Shown here: piece by piece, positions 25,176 through 37,439 of the stretch
Layout of the letters: every line of letters begins with the position of its first letter
Position numbering within the stretch: position 1 is the first letter of the stretch
Assembly: GCA_034687125.1 (NCBI GenBank)
Contig: JAQGBZ010000135.1
Coordinates: forward strand, 62,001-126,000
DNA: 64,000 bases
Direction: 5' to 3'
DNA from: Neelides folsomi
Taxonomy: Eukaryota; Arthropoda; Collembola; Neelipleona; Neelidae
Position numbers and translations under genes: made by a program
Notes under the pieces: model-generated
The model's database searches: none
What the model was told of the DNA's origin: nothing
What the model saw: only the letters and a program-made list of their open reading frames with translations

Positions 25176-28100
25176 TACTTCAAGAAAACTCTATGTGCAA
25201 CAAATACTCTTTAGAGCTATGTACTCTATGTACATGTATGCATGTATCTTGGGTGCGCTTAAACTAAATATCAAATCGTAAATATCAGTATATAATATAT
25301 ATATATATTTATTTATTTATTACTTACATACCTACCTACGCATGTACACCAATACGTAGTAGATAGCACCTGTATTAAAGAAAACAAATTATTTTATTCT
25401 CTCTAGGAGAAACTGTGTTTAAATGGAGGTTCCAATTGGATAAGATTAAATCACAATACTTCAGTCATGTCATCCATATGTGATAGAAATTAATGTTTTT
25501 CTTGTTAAAGAAGAATGAAGAATTAATTGATGTATATACATCATGTATGTATTATATAGCAAACTAAAACTAGCATAGTATTGCATACTGTAATAAAAAG
25601 ATTAAAGAAAATACGAAATGAACTCGTACAATTACTATCTGTACTTAATATCTATAGGTAAGTAGTAATTATTAGTCAGGATCAAAAGTGACATTTCTCT
25701 GTTAGTTTACCTTGCTATTAGATTTCTAATAATTATTAATGATTGTCACCCATTGAACTCATTAAAAGGGACAATGGTAGTCACTCAAAAGGATTTCACC
25801 ATAACCAAGCTAAATTTTATGGTATATAAAAGCTCGTATATAAAATGAACTATTTCTTTCGACCTCTCTCTGCTCATCACCGGAGGACAAAAGAAGAGCA
25901 ATCCAATTAAATCGTCCTTTATATTTCTAGAAATTACCAGTGCGTATATTGAAATAAATTGAATTTTTTATGTGACAACATGTCAAGTTTAAGAGATAAT
26001 TAAATTTTACAAACAAACAATTTGCGTCAAACGTCAAGAAACGAATGTAGTATAAATACAATATAAAGCATGTAACATACATAACTGCAATACTATGTAC
26101 AGAGACTGCAATACTGTCACATGTGTGTTAAATACTTACTATGTATAAGTAACATATGTTAATCCGAAATTGATTTTAGGGATGGTTAAATCAAATCGTT
26201 ACTTTGATACATTAAAAGGAAGTGTACTTAGTATATTAATATTTACAATTACATATCTGTAGTTTAATGATAAATTGTTTTCATATAAGTATTAATATTT
26301 TAATTAAATTACTGTACAATAATGTATATTTTAATCCTACTTGCTAATAATATTAATAAATTTATGATAATCTGATAATGAGTCAAATTTCCATTGTTAT
26401 AGTACTGTACAATAAGTACCATAAATGCTAAACAATAAGTTATGCTAAAATAACAATAATTATAAATATCTGCAAAAATTTTTTGTAGAAATGCCAATTA
26501 CCAAATATTTATTGTAGAAATGTTCATTTTCGTTTTCAAGCAGACATAGACATAGCACCTAAAATGTTAAAATATAAGCCAAAATATGAAATTTCTGCTT
26601 CCTTTTGAGTTATTGATCGGAAATCAAAAATAACAATAAATGAATGAAACCTGAAATCTCCTAATTAGTAATACAATGTGAACCTACATATCCAATCATA
26701 TCATTTGTAGTATACTATCCATACAAATGTAACAAATACATACATAGTACACATTAATACATACTAAATGCAACAAATTTTAATGTTCCGGTTAATTCTC
26801 TACTTTTACTTTTTTATCAGGGTTTGCTATGATTTGAATGACTTGTTATTATTTGTTTAATCCATTATTGATAGATAAAACATTAATTGGCCAAGGATAC
26901 AAATTCAATTATGAATACGGCGATCTTTAGAAAGCCAATTAAACAAGTAATTATTACTTACTAGCATAATTGCAGATATCGTGATATTTCCTATTATATA
27001 GGGTTAATTGTGGCGCCGCGAATACATTAATTTCCCAAATTTCTACAAGTTTAATGTTGTATCAAATGGTAATTAACAATTACTCACTCATTTGTAAAGG
27101 AAATAAAATGAATTGCATGAGTTACAAAATTAGAAAAGTGTGTCTGGTTTCAGCCTCTTTGCTTACAAATTTCAAATCTCTCGATTCTTGTAATGTAGGT
27201 AAATCAAGGTATTTTGGCGAAAGGTCAAAATTCATTTGCTAGACTTTCATTATTAGAGATCCAAGTTCACTGATCCAAGTGGACAATTGAATAGGTCTTT
27301 GGGAGAGGAAGGTTTTTTCCTCAGGTCCGAAGAGTATTATTTTAGTAGCTGAGGAGTGAGGAAAGGCTGAAGGGGCTCTGACTGAGTGCCTGATCTTCTG
27401 ATTCGAGAAGATATGGTTTTAATTGATACCTGCTGACTGAGTCTGGTTGAGAGTAAAGCGGAACTCTGTGAGAGACTCTTCCACTTATCATCATTGAGAA
27501 ATAGGAGGAATGTGTAAGAGAGAAATCTGGGAAAGTCAACAAGTGAAGATCTCGCTTGCTCTCTGGTCCAAACAATAATACATACATCAAGAGCAATACA
27601 CATTCATATAACATGTGTATAAATAAATCTCACAATGACCAAGTGAGTCTAATGTAATGAATTTAATCCCTGTAATTATTTGTTTTATCGTTCCTCAAAC
27701 CAAGGGAGAGATACTCTGATCCGCTCCACCTGACCCTCTTCACATTTTAACCAACAAAACAACCTGACTTAACCCATTAAAAACTAATCTATCTGTAAAT
27801 AGAAAAACACACCAAACGGCGATATACTCTCTATATTTTCCCTATATTTGGAAAGAGAAATGCATCTCTCCTCATTTTTACGTACACTTTTCCAAAATTT
27901 CAAGTGTGATAAGAAAGAGGAGGAAATAGGGAACGTGGCACAGAATTCACTTAATTGCCTTCAATCCAGATTGCATCAGTTCTACAATGGAAGGATTATC
28001 AAGGATGCATTATTACTATAAATAACCACGTTGAAATTTTAATCTACAAGATTGATATAATATCCATTTTGTACAATTACAAATGTTAACCCCAAAGCCT

Positions 28101-30121
28101 AAAATCCTTCGGGATCTTCAACATAGTTACCAAAATAGTCTATTTTACAATTAAAGGAGATAAATAAATACTTTGATAATTTCATTAATTTTATATATGA
28201 GAGACACGGATGTTTCTTTTGGGGGTGAGTTGCAACAATTGGAAAGGAAGGAATTTATTTGGAGCAGTCCAAGAAGACCATCTAGCGGGTTTTAGATCTC
28301 TTACAATGTCTGGTATATTTCACTGGACCGACCCTTCAACCTTCCTTTTCCTCTTCCATCTTGGGCAGGTGAATAGAGCCGGAAGATTATTCCCGGTTAT
28401 ACACCGAATTTCGGAGTAAATCTACTACTTTAGTAAGTCTACTCAACTTTACTTATTCTAAACTTCAACATTTTTTTTTATAAAACACACATGGAGATAT
28501 TTTGCTTGTAAATACAATTAGACTCCCGGTCGATAGAATCCTCCACTTTGGAACCCTTTTAATCTCAACCAGCAAATCTCGAAATAGCATTTATAGTTAG
28601 AAGTAATTTATTACAATTAACTTTAAGATAAGAGTTAGTAATTTTCAAATTGTTTAAGTTATATGATCATTACCTATATGAAAACCGGAGTATGGCATTT
28701 TAAAAGCATTCATGGGTGCTATACCCATGATGAGTTAATACGCTATGTATTAACTCATGGAGCTTAGATTGCACCGGAATTTTTATTAGTAAATTATATC
28801 ATTTTTAATTAATATATTATATTGAATTATAGTATATTTATGTAGATTATTATTAAAAATGCTAAAAATTTCACATATGACCAATTTATAGAAATTGCAT
28901 AAAAATGAAAAACAATGTGCCATTCAAGTTACTAATTTTATTTAGTTTAGATTTATTAGGCTTATCGTTTGGCATATTGATGAAATCAGTCACGAGGTCG
29001 AAAATGATAAATGTACAAGGTGGGAGTGTTTAGGATATATAGTCACATGCCTATGCATTATGAAGACGTGTTAAAGTCGATGAATAAAACTAGATAAGTT
29101 TTGCATACTTATTGTACTGCTTAAATGAGCCATGCGCCAGTTAAATGGCATAACCCCCAGGAGCTCCAAGAATTAATTTACTCTCGGTCTCCTTTAGAAA
29201 AGCTATTGAAATGGATATTTATATATTTATAAATGAATAAATAAATTCTCGCCGCTCTCAATTTCTGTCTTCTTTAGAATTAGAATTAACATTCTTACTT
29301 TTAGTTAATGTATTGAGAAAAATGAATGCCAGTCTTACACGTAAATTATGATTACCTTTTTGTACCTTTGTACATAATATAACATTATATATATATATCG
29401 TCGATTTTCAGTCAGCAATTATACCTATGATGCAATTCATATATTTTCTTTATATAGGAGTATGGGTATTTGAGCCTATGAGCTTATACATATACTAACA
29501 TTGTATTTCAAATACCTAATGCCTGTTTCAAAACCCGAATTCGGATCTTTTTGTAGCGATCCTGCGCAAATCTGATGAAATAGGGAAGAGCCTTCAATGT
29601 AATGCTGGCATGTGCTACTACTGTATCTGTATCGATATATGGGTCAAACAAATCTTTCTTTTGACTGTGAGCCTAGCTTATTTATAAAAACACATTAGTA
29701 GTTCGGGAATTGCATTGCTAGTATATTTGGCAAGTGAAAATATTAAGGAGTAATTTGACGAAGAAACAAAAATTCCAAAAATAAAAGGGTTCATTCAATA
29801 TACATCGCAAACTTAATAGGTATAATCTTATCGTTAGGCACTCCTCATTCCTTAAGTTGTAATTAAATTACAGAGGCAATGTTTTTATATTAATTTTTAT
29901 ATATAAGTAGCTAATTGTTCGACAAATACTTAATACATTAGAAATTAGATAAAATAAACTAGAAAATCTTGGCATAAATCAACTGTTTTTTTTTGCTGAT
30001 TCATTCCTGAAAATTATATATTTATTCGCATGTGTGTAATAAATATTATGAATAGAATTTTAAAATTATAGTTCACTATATTAAATGAAGGTAATAAATA
30101 TTTTGATTATTTTGATTCCAG
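25176..30121. other. Intergenic region between divergent genes
   Basis: AT-rich, with two slightly GC-richer patches at about 27300-27620 and 28200-28430. Overlapping short ORFs in these patches (for example 27342-27614 minus) show no domain. The second could hold a 5' untranslated exon of the phosphate carrier, whose first coding exon is preceded by a splice acceptor. Contains the paired hairpins at 28711-28758. Confidence 0.4.
28711..28758. repeat. Two abutting perfect hairpins with identical GCTAT loops
   Basis: Hairpin 1 (28711-28729) is CATGGGT-GCTAT-ACCCATG, a 7-bp stem. Hairpin 2 (28730-28758) is ATGAGTTAATAC-GCTAT-GTATTAACTCAT, a 12-bp stem. They touch with no spacer and carry the same pentaloop in the same orientation. 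I see no terminal repeat or coding remnant around them. Confidence 0.7.
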
Positions 30122-30131
30122 AACTTCCAAG

Positions 30132-31750
30132 ATGATTGAGTCACTTTTGGATTTGGCCAAGGCTAACCCATTTTTCAACCCGTTTCAAAAAGTAAACTGT
30201 GAAAGCGGGACTGAACAACCCTTGGCTAGGTCTTTGGTGGTGCCCAATAGAAACATTGCATTCGCTTCGGCTGCACCTGCAGGTATATAAAAATGATAAT
30301 GATAAATATGAATTAATAACAATCATACAATAAATAACTATTACTGACAATTTTGATTATTTGTTACAGAGGTTTATTCTTGTGAGTATGGTTCACCAAA
30401 GTTTTATGCTCTGTGTGGATTGGGAGGAGCCATTTCGTGTGGATTTACTCATACTGGTGTAGTTCCTCTCGATTTGGTCAAATGCCGTCTCCAGGTTAAT
30501 CCAGACAAATACAAGGGTATATTCAACGGCTTCAAAGTGACGATTAAAGAAGATGGCATGAGAGGTCTTGCTAAGGGATGGGCTCCAACTTTTATCGGTT
30601 ACTCCATGCAGGTTATATTTCATTTATAAATTAATTGAATTATTGCATTCTTTAAAATTAATATAATAAATTTATATTAACAATGATTTACAAATTTTTA
30701 AAGGGATTGTGCAAATTTGGATTTTATGAAGTCTTCAAAATTTTCTACGCCGATTTGATTGGAGAAGAAAATGCATTTTTGTGGAGAACTTGTTTGTATT
30801 TGGCTTCCTCAGCATCCGCCGAATTTTTTGCGGATATTGCCCTTAGTCCAATGGAAGCTGTAAAAGTAAGTATTAAATAAATTAAAAATAAATTTTATAA
30901 TAATAATATTAAAGCACGTTCATTAGATCCATCCACTCATTCTATGGGGGATGAATGAGTCATAAGCGTGCAACACAAATGTCCATTGAATGGAATACAA
31001 TTGTATACATTTGTGACACATTTTTAAAAAAAATATAACAATTTTATCTTATAGTCTAATACATATAAAGAATGGTTAATAGATATTTCTGTAATTAATT
31101 TAGGTTCGGGTTCAAACTATGCCTGGATTTCCACCAACACTGAGACAAGCTGCTCCTATTATTTTCCAACAAGAAGGAATAATGGGATTCTACAAATCCC
31201 TGGTCCCACTTTGGATGAGACAAATTCCATACACCATGATGAAGTTTGCTTGTTTCGAAAGAACTGTTGAACTTCTTTACAAGTAAATCATTTTTAATAT
31301 TGCGATTTATAAAATTTAATTATTTACTAAAATTATAATTTGGTTTAAAAGTTAATCGTTTCTCTATATAGGTATATTATATTTTTATTTATTTATTTCA
31401 GGCACGTTGTACCAAAACCAAGAGCCGATTGCACAAAGCAAGAACAACTTGTCGTTACATTCACCGCAGGTTACATTGCTGGTGTGTTTTGCGCCATTGT
31501 TTCTCATCCTGCTGACACACTTGTGTCCAAGTTGAATCAAGACAAAGGAGCGTCGTCGGGAGATATTATTAGGAAACTCGGATTTGCTGGTCTTTGGAAA
31601 GGCCTCACTGCCAGGATCATCATGATTGGAACACTTACAGCCGCACAATGGTTCATCTATGATGGCGTTAAAGTCGCCTTTGCTCTCCCGCGTCCCCCTC
31701 CACCCGAGATGCCAGAGTCTCTCAGAAAGAAGCTAGAAAAGAGTTCATAA
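30132..31750 (+). CDS. SLC25A3: Mitochondrial phosphate carrier (SLC25A3 type)
   Basis: Imports inorganic phosphate with protons across the inner mitochondrial membrane for ATP synthesis. Coding exons: 30132-30282, 30370-30611, 30704-30865, 31104-31282, 31402-31750 (1083 nt, 360 residues, all junctions in frame). Three solute-carrier repeats are visible. Signature helices are PLDLVKCRLQ (repeat 1), PMEAVKVRVQ (repeat 2) and the family's variant HPADTLVSKLNQ (repeat 3). Diagnostic strings include GLAKGWAPTFIGYSMQGLCK, WMRQIPYTMMKFACFERTVE and the C-terminal RPPPPEMPESLRKKL. The ATG at 30132 lies 10 bases into an exon with an acceptor at 30121, so an upstream untranslated exon is expected. About the first 50 residues are a less conserved leader. 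No defects seen. Confidence 0.97.
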
Positions 31751-31815
31751 ATTAAAATTTAATTCATTCACAGGTTGAATGAAGAGTGGTTTTATTGGAG
31801 TTGAACCGTATTTAA

Positions 31816-31821
31816 AATAAA
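31816..31821 (+). terminator. Poly(A) signal of the phosphate carrier
   Basis: AATAAA 66 bases after the stop codon at 31750. Confidence 0.55.
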
Positions 31822-34800
31822 GAGTAGAGAGACATTTAAAAATTCATATTTATTTCACATTCTTAACTCTTAACTTATGATTTCACATTCCTATGATGCA
31901 TAGATTATTTAATTATAGATTATTATTATTATTATAGATTATTATTATTATATATGCCAAGTATTATAGATTATTTAATTATAAAAGATCATTTAAAACT
32001 TATATTATCCAAGGTAGACAAGTAGAACTCATTTTGAAAAGTAATATTTGAATAAAAATTATATTCAGATTTTTAGTGATGGAATTAGGAAAGCTATACG
32101 ATTTCAAGATAATGTATCTCTACTTAAAAATAACAAATAAGTATTTAGCAAATCCTTATTTGCAATTATGCACTAATCAAATAAAATCGCTTAAATCTTA
32201 AGCAATATTTTAAATAAAATATAAAATGTACAACATTAGGTATATTAGTGCATTTATGCTTTATAAGTTTGTACTAATAACATGCAAAGGGGTGTTTTCA
32301 TTATAAAGTATCACCCTTAATCCGTATATACCATTTTATTCATTTTACACACATGTCAATTTGATTTACACTTCACGTTTTATGTACTTATTTATTCAGA
32401 GATTTTTGCATTCATCACCAATCTTCGCCCATAATAATCGTGATAAATAATTAGTCAATTCATGCCTTATAAATCTAAATTCGTTAGAGTAAATCTGGAA
32501 TTTAATTTTACACCCACACATTAACAAATCTGTAAAATGTATAGAAAATTTGCAAGCAGCTCACCATTACATATAATACTTATATATTTGTATTTTTAAA
32601 TGTTAAATAACATCAATACATTATCACGCTATTAATCAATAATTGATTTTTTTTATTACTTTTGACTCTTCCGTATTTTGAAATATAACTACATTATACT
32701 TACTTATAATGTATGTAATGTTAAAATACCTAATAATTTATGATTGTGATTACGCAATATGAGAGGGATAAAATCATGAAAATCAGGTATAGTTTCTAAA
32801 ATTCTTGCAAGTTTGGAATCGAGCTTTTATTCCACTTTTCAGTTTTATACAGCTATTTAAGCAATCGAGATTTAAGAAGCTTGAATGTTTTAGCGAGTTA
32901 CTTAATATGTCAAAAGAAGGACAAAATTACTTATTATTATATAAGTAACTCCTAAAACCCGTTGGTGTTGAACTGCATTATTTTATAAAAGTAATTTAAA
33001 TTGAAAAACCAGTTGCATTTTGTACTACTGACCAAAGATTAATCATTTAAATCTACTGGCAATGAGCAAGTGACGAAGACGAGTATATAACATGTTACAA
33101 GTCAATGAATTGACATTATTTTTATACATTAAACCACTCTAAATGGCCTTGAAAAATCGATCAAAAGTCAAGAAGGAATACGAGTTATGCAACCTTCCTC
33201 GTTGTCAATCCAACCGGAGGTGTCAAACAGGAACGATTGGCGATGAGATGGTATATCCAAATATCCAAAACCTGGTCCCCTTATAGAATTATTGCAATAT
33301 CTTTTCAGAAAAAGTGCATATATAATACTGTAACTTATATATCTATGTACGATATGCATTATAAATACATATCTACCTCCTGTTTAACTATCAATGATTT
33401 AAAAAATAGTAACATACATGGTACTTTTGTAAACTACTTATGTAATACATATATTAGGTATAGAGCTAAAATATTTATTCCTGTGGGCGACCGACCTTAA
33501 AACAGGAAATTCAAGTTCTATCCTCAACATCAGCATCACATTAAATAGCATCCACTAAAAATTAATCCATTATCCGATGCCTTTTTGTTTACAAATGCTT
33601 ACAAGTAACAACCACAGTAGGCACAATAGGTCAGATCTTTGTCGGAATATAAAAATATTAATTTGATATATTTTTTAAAAAAACTTAATTTTGCATACAT
33701 ACCTAACGTAAAATGGCCAAACACTAATGCTTTATAACTTTTTATATTTTAAGTACATAAATAGTTTTACAATATTACCTATAGATGCTCTTTTACACAG
33801 GCAGAACAAAATATAGAACCACAAGTTTGAACACTCGTTCAGTCATTCATTCCAATTTCATCCAATTGCTCAATGACATGAAATTTTTGCAAATAAGTTG
33901 GAATCTTTATTAAAATTAAGACATAGACATTTGTGACATCGACTTCACGTACCGATAAATTTGTCTAACCATTTATGACTATATTCCTAGGTCTCAATCT
34001 GTGGTGAGGTGAAATGGGTTCTTTAAAAATTCCCATTACGTTTTCCCACTCCCGTCATTCATGTGGTGTTAATTCAAAGGTCTTTTGAGTGAAGGATCCC
34101 TCTGCGTCTTCGTTCCTCACAATCAAGCAAAATTGAATAGAATTGAATTAGGAATCGTCTCACTACCTTTTACTACAACACCTGTTTCGGCACAATATTT
34201 CGGCAAAATGTCAAATGGAAATGACAAAGGTCAAAGGCCAAGTCAAAGTGAAAATGGAACGTTTATTAAACTGGACTGATTAGCTTGAGCTCAAATGAGA
34301 GACTGAATTCCTAAACTTGAATTCTCATAAAGGAAAACTCGGTTACAATATATAACAAATTTTCCCAAGTTACAATGTACATATAAGTTCACTTTTCACA
34401 ATATACATACTATAGACCCTTATGTTTGAGTCGTCACAGACAAGTAACAAAAAATCTTTCGTAATGACATTAAATGTAACAAATACAGCTAATATTATAC
34501 AGAATACTATATCCAAAGAACTTCTCTTAAATATAGAGGATTATTGGCTAACATCAATCTAAAGACATAGTTCATTACAGGAAAAGTCATAGACATTTAA
34601 CATAGAAACATTGTTATATAAAATACTAATACAATTCGCCAATATACACATGGAGATTCCGAATAACAATACTAATATATTTCGCCGATACAACACCCAT
34701 TTGGTAAATACATTATATGTGTCATATAGTCCGGAGTTTGTAGTATTCACCCCAAGTCAGAGTCGCATAAAGACTTAAAATTTATGATAAGTATATACAT

Positions 34801-35589
34801 AAAAGTAAATGTGATGGAGTATAAATATCATGACATTAGGAGACCTTTACACAAAATAAGGTTATTCCATACATAAAATTGAAAGTTTTGAAAGGGTCCA
34901 AGAAAAGTAAAAGTGCTTCTTAATATATTAAAAGAAAAAGATTCTGAATTTCCTCTCAGTTATCATATATTTCAAATATACATATATAGAATATAAGTAC
35001 ATATGTATGTATGTAGGATACAAAACATGGAAAAAAGCAAGACATATTGAATTTTTAATATTACGACTCTATCTAATTTAAGTTTAGAGATATAATACCG
35101 CTAAATGTGAGATATATTATATATGTATAGACACATAAATATATAGAGTAGTGATTTTACTTATTAATATAATAAATACTAAAATATATCTAGTATACTA
35201 AACATACAGAAGGTATAATTTTGAATGATTATAAAGAAAAGCGGGATTTTGTTTTCGGCAAAAAATACCATAAAAACAGTTCCACCATAGTGTAGAACTA
35301 ATTGTTTTTGATGTACAATATACATATTACTGATATTACATATACCATATACAAGGTACATTTGTTGATGGATGTATTGACCAAATGGTACAAGTCCATA
35401 GATATAATTAAATAGGTAATATGATTGTACAAATAGGAGCCCTTTACAATCATTATGCGACATGTAGTATTATACACTTAACTGTTATATTATATAAGTA
35501 GTTACCTATATATACATATATATTCCACTAAGGCAGTATTAGGTCGACTATTTCTCAACATTTTTCTTTTTTGTCCTTTATTTCACAGA
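31822..35589. other. AT-rich intergenic region with an imperfect tandem repeat
   Basis: No gene recognised. At about 31900-31985 the words ATAGATTATTTAATTAT and ATAGATTATTATTATTAT recur as a degenerate tandem array. The rest is AT-rich with frequent TACATATGTA-like words. Confidence 0.45.
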
Positions 35590-36400
35590 GAAGTTATACA
35601 TGGAAGGAGTGCCTTTGAAGACTTGTGCATTGGTTCCGGCCCAAGGGCATATAAAATGGAGAAGGGAAGGATCCCTTAGCTGTCGTATGGTGAATGTATA
35701 TTTGGGGTACTTGAAGGTATTGAATTACTCTCGAGATAGTACGGATGTGAGTAGTAAAGAGAGTAAGTTGTAAAACGGGGGTGGACGAAAAAGACCAGAT
35801 GGTGGCTTGTTGGCCCTTCAAACACGAACGAACCTTCCTTTTGGATGAGCCTTTGAATTAAAGAGGAAAGTATCAATTCCACCACAATGTCATTTCCGCT
35901 AGGCCCCTCGACCGCCGCATGAAGAAGGAATAAATCGCCTGCACTGTCCAGGTAGAATCATAATATTGGGTAGGCGGAGGAAGGACGATGCTCCTCATAA
36001 AGAAATAAGGGACCATTTTGGATCCTTCAAAATAATGTCTCTCCCAACCGGCCCTAGATGCATTAGAGGATCGGAAGTGGGGGGTTGAACGGAAGTGGGG
36101 AACTTCTGCCTTGGTTTCTTCAACACAGAGCCTCATTTTGTGGAGGGTAAGGGTAGGTACATGTGTCGAGACTTGCTGTTCAAACTCCCAGAAAGACGTT
36201 GGGGATTCAAACCACCCCCAAGCAAGTCTTGAGGCATCGGAGCCGCCGTTCCTCAGAAGCCTTCCCAGTCGCGTGCGACACTCCGACGGAGAAACACTCG
36301 ACGGACGAACTTCATCCTCATTGACCTCCTTCGTCTTAGACCGATTCTCAGTCCTCATCAGGTAGCAATAAATACATTCTTACTCACGCACTTCCGCTCT
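35590..36400. other. GC-richer island with a 161-codon minus-strand ORF
   Basis: Base composition rises sharply here against the AT-rich surroundings. The minus strand has an ATG-started ORF at 36358-35873 (161 residues, beginning MRTENRSKTKEVNEDEV and ending EMTLWWN), with overlapping shorter ORFs on both strands. The plus strand has a donor-like CAG|GTAGCA at 36360. I recognise no domain. It may be an exon of an unannotated gene, a non-coding RNA or a regulatory island. Confidence 0.35.
35873..36358 (-). CDS. Hypothetical ORF, 161 residues, doubtful
   Basis: Longest open frame in the 31.8-48.9 kb gene desert, starting with ATG. The product is basic and Ser-rich with several Trp/Phe (WGWFESPTSFWEFEQQ near residues 47-62), and has no signal peptide or transmembrane segment. 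It resembles no family I know. The opposite strand is also open for 84 codons, and the GC-rich composition makes chance ORFs more likely here, so I hold this only as a candidate. Confidence 0.25.
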   Translation of the reverse strand: MRTENRSKTKEVNEDEVRPSSVSPSECRTRLGRLLRNGGSDASRLAWGWFESPTSFWEFEQQVSTHVPTLTLHKMRLCVEETKAEVPHFRSTPHFRSSNASRAGWERHYFEGSKMVPYFFMRSIVLPPPTQYYDSTWTVQAIYSFFMRRSRGLAEMTLWWN

Positions 36401-36913
36401 CACGTTCACATCCAAAGACATCTCTCAAGGGAATTTGTTATGACTCTTTTACACTCTGATGGCCATATCATCCTTAAAAACCTCACACTTATTTTCTCAA
36501 TGGTTTTTCTTTAACGAACTTTACTATATATTAAAACATATATACACGTACACTAGTTTACAAAATATAAATATATGTTTGTACATGCACCATATATTAC
36601 AATATAACATAACCATTTACACCACTTTAAAATACTTTCGTATATAATATTATAGATTTTGTTGTTTATTTTGTAATCCATTGAATTTTAAATTTTTTAT
36701 CATCTTACATTTAGTCATCTTACTAACTCTTATTAGGATTGAAATTTAACATTAAAGAGAATTAGGATTATAAGTATTTTCATCTTTATAATTTTTATAA
36801 ATGTTCTGCTATAAAAATTCGTTTAAAACATTTATTCCATTCAACTTAATATTTATTTTGAATGACTATGATACTTGAGCTAATCGTAAGTTTGTAATAA
36901 TATATTAGGTAGA

Positions 36914-36937
36914 GTAAATATATATATATATATTTAC
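36914..36937. repeat. AT palindrome
   Basis: GTAAA-(TA)n-TTTAC forms a perfect 24-base palindrome in a TA microsatellite. Probably ordinary microsatellite drift. Confidence 0.6.
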
Positions 36938-37439
36938 TATATATATCCTGAATGCTTGCATAATATGGTAAGTTTAAAAATAAAAAATAAGGTGGAAATG
37001 ACTGATAGTGATAGAAAATAATAAGGCATTTAAATGCGCATCATGATTTAAAGCTTCAAAACTTCACTTTCTGTTGAGTGAAATAAGCGGGCGATTTAGA
37101 GAGTGTTTAAAAGTGAACTTAAGTTTCAGTTGTCCCATTATTAGAAGGAAGAAGAATAGACTTGGAAATGGTTATTGCTCATCTTAAATGAAGGATTTGA
37201 GTTAAGTACGTAGTACATAATACCTTCATATTGTTCATTTGAATTCATACATAAGTACTTCGATACATTAAGTCCAGACCCATTATCTCATACATAAATA
37301 TTCAACTACGTCGTTTTCAAATACACTTTCAAATATCTCCTTCATCCTTAACTTGGACCGGTAAAATAGGCGAAAAGATTTGGATGGATATCCGACAAGG
37401 TTGAAGGGATAATATTAGCTAGTGTGACCGTTCCTACTT

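Noticed and set aside
27337-27614. Two overlapping 88-90-codon minus ORFs
   Set aside because: Low-complexity Ser/Leu frames, no domain, and the two frames cover the same bases; no reason to prefer either.
34980-35110. TACATATGTATGTA-type repeats across 23-63 kb
   Set aside because: Short microsatellite-like words typical of AT-rich intergenic DNA, with no fixed unit or array boundary.
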